Position numbers and translations under genes: made by a program
In this document: positions 44,155-50,352 of the stretch, piece by piece
Position numbering within the stretch: the stretch's first letter is position 1
How the letters are laid out: the number at the start of each line of letters is the position of its first letter
NCBI GenBank assembly: GCA_964581465.1
Contig: CAZOOP010000027.1
Span: 1-50,352, forward strand
Direction: 5' to 3'
Source of the DNA: WJMB01 sp964581465
Lineage (GTDB): Bacteria; RBG-13-66-14
Length of the DNA: 50,352 nucleotides
Notes under the pieces: generated by a model
Told to the model about the DNA's origin: nothing
The model's input: only the letters and a program-made list of their open reading frames with translations
The model's database searches: none

Positions 44155-44177
44155 ACGACGGCCAACGGCCGTCGTTG
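44155..44177 (+). terminator. Hairpin after transporter 2
   Basis: AACGACGGCC pairs with GGCCGTCGTT around AAC, 31 bp after the stop. No immediate T-run; TTTTT occurs 35 bp further on. A smaller hairpin (GACGGT with ACCGTC) lies just before it. Confidence 0.5.
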
Positions 44178-44305
44178 CTCAATTCATCCACTTTTTATAG
44201 GCTAGACAGCCTATTGGCTGAACTTCACACAAACGGCAACCTTGACACTTTCCACTCTTTGTTGCACCTTGAAACAGATGAAACAAATAGTTAAATCCGT
44301 CCCCG

Positions 44306-44496
44306 CCGCCCGACCTTCACAGCCGCATCGTCGACCCCCGGTTAACGGCACGTCCGGGGTCCGGCTTTGGCACGTTTCTTGCGGAGATGAACGCCGGCAG
44401 CGCGTCAGGCAGCCTCGCTCTGCTGCAAGAAACGTGCCAAAGCCGGACCCCTGGACGCCGCGGTAAAAGCCTGGAAAGTGGGCGGAGGTCGGGCGG
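44306..44496. repeat. Two-tier palindromic element, copy 5 (sigma-54-like arms)
   Basis: Inner arms 44356-44382 and 44425-44451 are perfect 27-bp complements (the 20-bp family core plus GGGGTCC) around a 42-nt loop. Outer arms CCGCCCGACCT (44306-44316) and complement (44486-44496) are shorter than in other copies. The loop is in the same orientation as copy 4. The rightward sigma-54-like site predicts a start near 44393, 133 nt before the sigma-54 activator gene. Confidence 0.87.
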
Positions 44497-44525
44497 AGAA
44501 AAGGAGAAGAGAAGAGGATGGCGCG

Positions 44526-45866
44526 ATGAATTCGATCCCCGTACGCCTGTTCCCCCGGCTGCTCGATTCCATCGAGGAGGGGGTCTTCACTGTGGACCTG
44601 GACTTTCGGGTGACGTATCTGAACGCGGCGGCGGAGCGCATCCTGGGCCTGGAGCGCGCCGACGCCCTGGGTCGGCGCTGCCACGAGGTTTTCCGCGCCA
44701 CCTCCTGCGGCGAGGCCTGCGCGCTCAAGCGCACGGTGGCCACGGGGGAATCCACGGGGGGGCTGCGGGTGGATGTTCTCAACGCCGAGCAGGAAGCGGT
44801 GCCGATCAGCATCTCGACGGCGGCGCTGCGCGATGAGGACGGCAGGGTGATCGGCGGTGTGGAGGTATTCCGCGACACCAGCGAGATCGAGGAGCTCCGG
44901 CGACGCCTCGACGGACGTCGCCGCGTCGGCGAGATGATCGGCGATTCGCCGCCGATGCGAGAGCTGTTCCGTATGCTGCCCGACCTGGCGGTCTCGGCGG
45001 CGCCGGTGTTGATCGGCGGCGAGTCGGGGACGGGCAAGGAACTGTACGCCCGGGCGCTGCATGTGCAAAGCCCTCGTGCGGAGAAACCTTTCGTCACGGT
45101 CAACGCGGCCGCCCTGCCCGACACGCTGCTGGAAAGCGAGCTTTTCGGCTACCGCAAGGGGGCCTTCACCGGGGCGTTGATGGACCGTCCGGGCCGCTTC
45201 CAGGAGGCCGACGGCGGAACGTTGTTCCTCGACGAGATCGGCGAGCTCTCGCCGGCCTTCCAGGTCAAGCTGCTGCGGGCTCTGGAGTCCGGCGAGGTAA
45301 CCCGTTTGGGCGACAACCGGCCGCGGACCGTCGACGTGCGGTTGGTCAGCGCCACCAACCGGGACCTGCGCCGCCTAGTCCGCGAGGGCGGCTTCCGCCG
45401 GGACCTCTTCTACCGGATCAGCGTGCTGCCGGTGCGCATCCCGCCTTTGCGAGAACGGCGCTCCGACATCCCCCTGCTGCTCGAGCACTTCCGCCGCGGC
45501 CTGCGCGCCCGGACGGGCAAGCCGATCGACGGGCTGACCGATGACGCCCTGGCAGCCCTCTACGACTACGACTACCCGGGCAACGTCCGCGAGCTGCGCA
45601 ACATCCTCGAGCGGGCCTTCGTGCTCTGTCGGGGAAGATCGATCGACATCGGCCACCTGCCGCTGGAGGTGGTCGGGGCTGGTGGACGACAGGACCCCGG
45701 CACGACCCCTGCCACCCGAACCCCCGCAGGGGGAGAAACCGAGGAGCTGCGGGCGGCGCTGGAGGCCAACCAGTGGAACCGGGGTCGGACGGCCCGGACC
45801 CTGGGGATCAGCCGAACGACACTCTGGCGGCGGATGCGCGAGGCGGGGCTGCTGGAGGGAGAGTAG
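44526..45866 (+). CDS. Sigma-54-dependent transcriptional activator (PAS-AAA+-Fis)
   Basis: The 446-residue protein activates RNA polymerase carrying sigma-54. It has an N-terminal PAS domain (about 10-120) with no receiver domain, the AAA+ domain with Walker A GESGTGKE (165-172), the sigma-54-contacting GAFTGA loop (212-217), Walker B GGTLFLDEIGEL, the SATNRDLRRLVREGGFRRDLFYRI segment with the arginine fingers, and a C-terminal Fis helix-turn-helix (NRGRTARTLGISRTTLWRRM). PAS cysteines (CHEVFRATSCGEACALKR) could sense metal or redox. ATG 44526 follows AGAGGATG. Palindromic element 5 lies upstream, raising autoregulation. Confidence 0.94.
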   Translation: MNSIPVRLFPRLLDSIEEGVFTVDLDFRVTYLNAAAERILGLERADALGRRCHEVFRATSCGEACALKRTVATGESTGGLRVDVLNAEQEAVPISISTAALRDEDGRVIGGVEVFRDTSEIEELRRRLDGRRRVGEMIGDSPPMRELFRMLPDLAVSAAPVLIGGESGTGKELYARALHVQSPRAEKPFVTVNAAALPDTLLESELFGYRKGAFTGALMDRPGRFQEADGGTLFLDEIGELSPAFQVKLLRALESGEVTRLGDNRPRTVDVRLVSATNRDLRRLVREGGFRRDLFYRISVLPVRIPPLRERRSDIPLLLEHFRRGLRARTGKPIDGLTDDALAALYDYDYPGNVRELRNILERAFVLCRGRSIDIGHLPLEVVGAGGRQDPGTTPATRTPAGGETEELRAALEANQWNRGRTARTLGISRTTLWRRMREAGLLEGE

Positions 45867-46110
45867 TCGTAAGGAGGGTTGACGGAAAGGGATGCGCCTC
45901 ATCCCACCGATTGTGCATTCTTGCCTTCTTGCAGTTGTCGAGCTTCAGGTCGGCCCGCGTTTCATCGAAGCCCATTATCGAGGCGGCACGTAACGTGTCG
46001 AACCAAATCAAGCTGATCGAGAGCGGGTTGTTGAGCCGTTGCTCACCAAACATACTTCGTCTTTAATCAAGCGTTCAACCTGCACATCCCTACCGCTTGA
46101 TATGTTGGCG

Positions 46111-46465
46111 GGGATCACTTAGCGGCAACGGACCATAGTATTGCTGGATAAGATTTAGCAAAAGCGATTAGACCATAAACAGGAGCGCATATCGAGCGAG
46201 ATGCTTGTGGCAGGTGCGTGGATACCACATGCTTGGGATGCCCGTAGCGACGTTTCTACACGAAAAAAAGCTCGACGCCGTTGGCCTCGATGACCATGTA
46301 TCAACCTTAAGCAGCCTATTGACATGCATAAAAATGAGTGAGCGCTGAGAGGTTAAGCTGACAGGTTGTGCTTGATTCAGCACGGTCTCGTCTCAGACGC
46401 TTTTTTGAAGGGGCTCGGTGTTTCGAGTTGGAGACGGCTGGTCCGGGATCGTCTGTGACGCCTAA
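46111..46465 (+). repeat. Dispersed repeat family A, copy 3
   Basis: It starts GGGATCACTTAGCGGCAACG (46111) and has the shared landmarks GAGATGCTTGTGGC, GCCCGTAGCGACG, CGACGCCGTTGGCC and GATTCAGCACGGTCTCGTC. It is more complete than copy 1. No gene lies in 45867-46510. Confidence 0.6.
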
Positions 46466-46510
46466 TGGCATTCGGATCTAGCGGTAACCTGCTGTCAGGG
46501 CAAATACAAT

Positions 46511-47486
46511 GGGATCATGTAACCTGATCGGACCAGTTGGGCGGTGTATCCCGCAGGTAGTCGAGACAGGTTTCGTCGCCGCGATGGCTGAATCTGAGCG
46601 GCCTTTCTCTGATAATTCTCTGATATTTCTCTGATATTTCTCTGAAAAAGAGCCTGTCGTTGCGGATGAAGCCGCCGTTGCAGGCTGATAGCCGTCGCTC
46701 GCCGTAGCCCCGGCAGCTATCGAGGCCGTTGATACGCGCCTCGCCTTTGGCCAGGGCCTTGTCGCGGTTGATGCGTTTGTAATGTATCCCTGTTGAGCTA
46801 CAGGCTGTTATCGGCCTTCCAGCCGTCGGTGTTGACGATCTATTCCACCTTGAGCTTTTCCAACTCAGCGGCGCCGTGCTCCCTTTTAGGTTCGGTGTGT
46901 ATATTTATTGCCGTTACACTTACATTTATACTTACCACCGGCCAACTTATAGTGATTCTTAGGGATAATCACCAGAAACTGAACTAAGCATTAGCAATTG
47001 GTATTAGCAATTCGTATTAGCAATTGGTGAAAGACGCCCTGCGGCGAGGGGCTGGTAACCGCCCGCGGCGTGTGGTCAACCAGCGAAGTCGGATAACGGA
47101 CGAAGCTGCTAAAGCGAGCAATATAGCGTCGTCAGCAGGTCTTCACTCACAGCCTGGTCAAAACACGACCTTCGGCTTCGGCGGAACTCAATGCAAGGCC
47201 GGATTTCATGCCGTCATGCATTGGTGTGACAATGCAGCGGGATGAAAATGGCGGCCAGCGTGAACTATAAAGCAACCAATGATCCTCTATTAGCTGGATG
47301 AGTCGGTTCAGGTGCGAGTGATAATCCCTAATCTCATGGTTACATTTTGGGCAACAAATGTGCCGGTCGGTTGCTCGGTTTTCCGCCACATTTGCGACCC
47401 TTTCTTGTGACAGAGCATCACAGCCCATCCCGTATGTTAACAGCGCGTTACATACAGGTAGCGGTCCGAACACGGCATACGATCCC
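46511..47486 (-). pseudogene. IS1595-family element remnant with perfect 8-bp target duplication, carrying a nested MITE
   Basis: It is flanked by AATACAAT on both sides (46503-46510 and 47487-47494). Ends are GGGATCATG (46511) and the complement of CATACGATCCC (47476-47486). On the minus strand the zinc ribbon (CCPKC) is encoded near 47340-47370 and tail remnants are at 46567-46850. Inside, at 46962-47328, a MITE interrupts the region between CGGCCAACTTATAG and TGGTTACATTTTGGGC, which adjoin in the copy at 16510-16560. Many deletions and stops are present. Confidence 0.8.
46962..47328. mobile_element. MITE nested in the IS1595-type remnant
   Basis: Left end GGGATAATCACCAGAAACTG (46962) and right end GTGATAATCCC (47318-47328). 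Flanking 8-mers GATTCTTA and TAATCTCA agree at five of eight positions, a decayed duplication. Length 367 bp, the same as the MITE at 3657-4023. It carries a 13-bp triplicate (ATTAGCAATTNGT) near 46987-47026. Confidence 0.75.
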
Positions 47487-47531
47487 AATACAATTGTGCT
47501 ATTATTATGATTTGCTACGGATCATGCCATC

Positions 47532-47640
47532 ATCAGCCGCCACTTTTTGACTAACCCCTTGGTGGCGAGCACCTGAGAATCCTCATTCGTGCTATCAGAG
47601 GCTACAATCACGATCCGGTCCGGACCGGGTATGCGATCCC
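47532..47640. mobile_element. Solo IS1595-type 5' end
   Basis: Begins CGCCACTTTTTGAC and ends CGGTCCGGACCGGGTATGCGATCCC, similar in order and length to the element ends at 1824-1927 and 16587-16688. No coding content. Confidence 0.45.
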
Positions 47641-47754
47641 ATGATCAATTAACGGCCGAGATTGTAATCCCGGCCCAATGCTAATTTCTGCAACGATTCC
47701 GTTAGATCCAGGCTGCTGGTGCGCGACAATGCGACGACACATGGTCCGCCCCGC

Positions 47755-49032
47755 TCAGGCCCGCGGTGGGCCGGAGAGGAGCGTCGCGGGTTTGTCGGGC
47801 AGCCGGCGGAAGAAGAGGTAGATGCTCAACGCCGTGGCCAGGTAGAAGAAGATGGTCACGATGAAGGGATAGGAGTAGCCCCAGCTCTCCATGATGCCCC
47901 CGGCCAGGGGGGTCACCAGAGCCCAGGCCAGATTCCAGAGCCCCCGGGAGAGGGCGTGGGCCGTGGCCCGCACCTCCCGGGGCAGGTGATCCATCAGGAA
48001 GGCCGTCAGTTGGGGGTGGCTCATGTTCATCAGCGTGGCGCGCAGGCTGTAGGCTATAAACGCCAGGGGCAGCCAGCGGAAGAAGCCCAGGTAGATCAGG
48101 AAGGGGATGCTGATCAGTTGGCAGAGCACCACGGCGCGGATACGGCCCAGGCGCGCCGAGAGTCCGGGAGCCACCACACCGCCCAGGGCCATCACCGCGC
48201 TGGTGACGGTGAACAGCACGCCGATGGCCGCCTCGCCCAGACCGTAGACGTTCTTGAAATAGAGGTTGAAGAAGGGGATGACCATCCCGGCGCCGCAGCC
48301 GATCAGCAGCTCGACCAGGCCGAAGCGGAAGACCAGGCGGCGCACCTCGGGCCGCGCCAGCACCCTGAGCGACTTCTTGAAGCGTTCCCAGGCGCCGCCA
48401 CGGCGCGGCGGCGGAGCCCGCCAGAGCAGCAGGGGGATCAATCCCAGCAGCGACAATCCCGCCCCGGTGAGCAGGGTCAGGCGCAGGGCGGCGGCGGGGT
48501 TCCCGGCCAGGCCCAGCCAGGCGTAGACATCGGGCAGGAAGCCGCCCAGCAGACTGCCGGCCATCGAGCCCAGCAGCATCACCACGAAGCCGCCGGAGAA
48601 GAGGTGGTTGCGCTCCCGCTCCCCCGAGTTCTCGCGCAGCGCCGGCTGGAGGGAGATCATGTAAGCGCTGGAGCAGGCGCCGCCCAGCAGGGCAAAGAGC
48701 CACATCGCCCCCGGGGTGACGAAGACCGCCCGCCCGACCAGGGCCGCCGCCGCCAGGAACACGCCGCCGATCATCATCCGCCGCCGGCCCAGCAGGTCGG
48801 AAAGCAGCCCGGCGGGCAGGGCGAAGAGCGCCATTCCCAGCGAGCGCGCCGAGAGGATCTCCCCGGCCACCCCCTCGGCGTAGCCCAGCTCCTGCAGATA
48901 GAGGTTGAAGATGATGCGGAACATCCCCATCCCCACCGAGGCCAGCAGCACCCCGGCCAGGATCTTCTTGGCCGGGGGGCGGAACTCGCGCCAGGGGCGC
49001 AGCTCGGCTAGCAGGCGGTCAAGTCGGGACAA
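47755..49032 (-). CDS. Major facilitator superfamily (MFS) transporter
   Basis: The 425-residue inner-membrane protein has twelve predicted helices and the MFS loop motif GLLSDLLGRRRMMIGG after helix 2, repeated in worn form as APGLSARLGRIRAVVL in the second half. Pro- and Arg-rich central loop (LLWRAPPPRRGGAWERFKKS) separates the halves. The substrate is not indicated; the layout is like drug/sugar efflux members. The start is TTG 49032 with GAGGAA upstream. It is a single gene. Confidence 0.88.
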   Translation of the reverse strand: MSRLDRLLAELRPWREFRPPAKKILAGVLLASVGMGMFRIIFNLYLQELGYAEGVAGEILSARSLGMALFALPAGLLSDLLGRRRMMIGGVFLAAAALVGRAVFVTPGAMWLFALLGGACSSAYMISLQPALRENSGERERNHLFSGGFVVMLLGSMAGSLLGGFLPDVYAWLGLAGNPAAALRLTLLTGAGLSLLGLIPLLLWRAPPPRRGGAWERFKKSLRVLARPEVRRLVFRFGLVELLIGCGAGMVIPFFNLYFKNVYGLGEAAIGVLFTVTSAVMALGGVVAPGLSARLGRIRAVVLCQLISIPFLIYLGFFRWLPLAFIAYSLRATLMNMSHPQLTAFLMDHLPREVRATAHALSRGLWNLAWALVTPLAGGIMESWGYSYPFIVTIFFYLATALSIYLFFRRLPDKPATLLSGPPRA

Positions 49033-49267
49033 GGGGTTGTTCCTCGTGGCTGGATTGCTTTGAATATGAAGCGATCGGCGGCGGGTGAGTCCGGCCAGGT
49101 CAGCGGCGGCATGGTTCGATGGGTTCCGCTATCAGCCAGCAACAAACCTAACCTCGACACCCCGCCGACGCGGGCGGAACAGCGAGCATACCAGAGGCTT
49201 TCATCGGCGGCAAATAACGATGCCCTATCAAGATGCGACGACACGGCTTCATCTTGCAGGTTGACGG

Positions 49268-49296
49268 TTGACAAGGTGAAAGTGCGGTCCTACAAT
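49268..49296 (+). promoter_or_regulatory. Strong sigma-70 promoter upstream of the 49372 ORF
   Basis: TTGACA (49268-49273), 17-bp spacer, TACAAT (49291-49296). This is close to consensus; transcription would start near 49303, about 69 nt before ATG 49372. Confidence 0.7.
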
Positions 49297-49371
49297 ACAG
49301 ACTTTGTGGAAGGTGCCTCCGGTTAACTACACTGTGATACGGAACACTACTCGATCCGGGAGCGTGAGCCG

Positions 49372-49695
49372 ATGGGGCATACCGCGAAAAAGCGAGGCGA
49401 ACGCCGCAACGGCGGCGGGCGACAGCGCGTCCGGCTCCTCGACGGAGCCTTCGGCTTCCTGCTCCACGTCGGTGCTTCGCCGCTGAGCGCCTTTACCCGG
49501 ACCTGTACGCCCCATCCCCGCTACCGACCCAAGAAGGACTACCATCGCAGCGGAACCGTGGCCTGCGGAGGACTGGAGGGGACCCTGTCCCGGCTCGAGG
49601 GCTCGCGGACGTTGGAATCAACCGAGGCCCGGCAAACCCTGGACGGTCTGAGCTTCCAGGAGCTCTGGAGCAGGGCCGGAGATCCTCGGGACTGA
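49372..49695 (+). CDS. Hypothetical small protein (107 aa) in a compact transcription unit
   Basis: A 107-codon frame from ATG 49372 (GGGAG at 49358-49362) has GC-rich third positions and lies between a near-consensus promoter (49268-49296) and a strong intrinsic terminator (49755-49792). The N-terminal third is rich in Arg, Lys and Gly (KKRGERRNGGGRQR), the rest polar with RLEGSRTLESTEARQTLDGL. No signal peptide, membrane segment or known domain is seen. It may be a small basic protein or a shadow of a non-coding RNA; coding status is uncertain. Confidence 0.5.
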   Translation: MGHTAKKRGERRNGGGRQRVRLLDGAFGFLLHVGASPLSAFTRTCTPHPRYRPKKDYHRSGTVACGGLEGTLSRLEGSRTLESTEARQTLDGLSFQELWSRAGDPRD

Positions 49696-49754
49696 GGGGC
49701 ATCCTTAGCTTTTATCCCGATTGGTCAGGATCAACCCCTTATCCGACAAGCTAG

Positions 49755-49792
49755 AAACCCCGCCGCGGCAGTGTGCCGTGCGCGGGTTTTTT
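49755..49792 (+). terminator. Intrinsic terminator downstream of the 49372 ORF
   Basis: AACCCCGC-CG-CGGCA and TGCCG-TG-CGCGGGTT pair around GTG, followed by TTTTTT. Strong rho-independent form on the plus strand. Confidence 0.8.
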
Positions 49793-50352
49793 GGTGTGGA
49801 CAACCCCTTGCCCGCGATGAGCTGCTTTTCGTGAACACGCTATCGGGTACTGACGGAATCGCCACAGCAGACCGGACCAACATCCGGGGTGACTGGCAAC
49901 CGTCGCTGTGAAGCGTGGCCGCTGATAACAATACGCCGTCAACTCGATCGGGCCTCCGACTGATACGAGGGCAGAAGCAGTCGACGGCCGGCCTTTGACT
50001 CTCAACCCAGCAGTAGTGGCCGCCTGACTGAACGGCGAGAGGACGCCCCGCCGGCAAACCAAGGAGACAAGTGGCGACAGGGGCTGTCGTCATAAATCGT
50101 TTCTAATCGACCTCGAAAACGGGAAGAGACCGCTTGTCGGCAATGGATGGCAATATAGTAGAATAACGATAACGATTATGTATAGTTCTATTACTGGTAT
50201 ATTAACAGAAGGCATCACACACGACCATACACACGGCCATGGACCAGCCAACTCCAACTCTAAACACCACCCCACCTCGAAGAATGCTGCTGATACGAGG
50301 CTTTGCCGAATGATGCTTGGCCCGCCAACTCAACCCCACGGCGCCCGCTAGT
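49793..50352. other. Window end without a recognised gene
   Basis: A GC-rich stretch to 50090 and an AT-rich part near 50140-50210 (AATATAGTAGAATAACGATAACG). Short frames occur on the minus strand but none has a start, motif or codon pattern that I can support. Confidence 0.5.

Noticed and set aside
50090..50275. Minus-strand frame near the window end
   Set aside because: Only a short hydrophobic stretch with AT-rich codons; no ribosome site, and codon use is unlike nearby genes.

Overview
The window is 50 kb of high-GC bacterial DNA, probably from a metagenome-assembled genome because it carries a run of 100 N at 34430-34529 inside a tandem repeat. The genes describe a diderm with lipid A (LpxK and an LpxL/HtrB-type acyltransferase, an outer-membrane beta-barrel, lipoproteins), type IV pilus assembly proteins (PilM, PilN and a PilO-PilP fusion), a ComEA-like DNA-binding protein and a DivIVA-domain protein. 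Protein sequences are divergent from the well-known phyla. A candidate phylum such as Coatesbacteria would fit, but that is a guess and not shown by the sequence.

Layout. 1-1339: insertion-sequence remnants, then a short-chain dehydrogenase. 1974-6260: PepC-type peptidase, class-3 aldehyde dehydrogenase and an AhpD-like protein. 6306-9628: a pil cluster (pilM, pilN, a tiny Cys-rich ORF, pilO-pilP fusion), which stops at an IS1595-type remnant with no pilQ after it. 11000-18100 (minus): 1-pyrroline-5-carboxylate dehydrogenase, two GT39-like membrane glycosyltransferases and a beta-barrel. 19103-24370 (plus): an epimerase and two overlapping AftB-like membrane glycosyltransferases. 24511-32428 (minus): flavin reductase-like protein, a YiiX-like hydrolase with a small partner, CTP synthase, the DivIVA/TPR/ComEA operon and a DUF2461 protein. 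32849-34138: a GNAT-like protein. 34836-36929 (minus): two TlpA-like thiol lipoproteins, ribosomal protein L31 and a lamin-tail-domain protein. 37715-44123 (plus): lpxK-acyltransferase, then an EIIA-type PTS protein, an ArsB/NhaD-like transporter, a CBS-pair protein and a second ArsB/NhaD-like transporter. 44526-45866: a PAS/AAA+/Fis sigma-54 activator. 47755-49032 (minus): an MFS transporter. 49268-49792: a compact promoter-small ORF-terminator unit.

The most unusual signal lies between genes. Five copies (5491-5686, 25108-25287, 32478-32664, 39799-39982, 44306-44496) of a two-tier palindrome of about 180-196 bp share a 20-bp inner arm, GGCTTTGGCACGTTTCTTGC, inverted around a 40-44 nt loop. 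Inside an outer inverted repeat the arms stay paired through compensatory changes. Each inner arm is an exact match to the sigma-54 -24/-12 consensus (TGGCACG-N4-TTGC), so each element holds two sigma-54-like promoters that face each other. All five lie 126-293 nt upstream of a start codon when measured from the predicted start site. One precedes an EIIA-type PTS gene and one precedes a sigma-54 activator.

The remaining intergenic DNA is unusually rich in decayed mobile DNA: IS1595-family pseudogenes with ends GGGATTATCAC/GGGATC, about 370-bp MITEs with the same ends and 8-bp target duplications, one MITE nested inside an IS, and at least two further dispersed repeat families. Many intergenic stretches of 300-1700 bp hold only these remnants.
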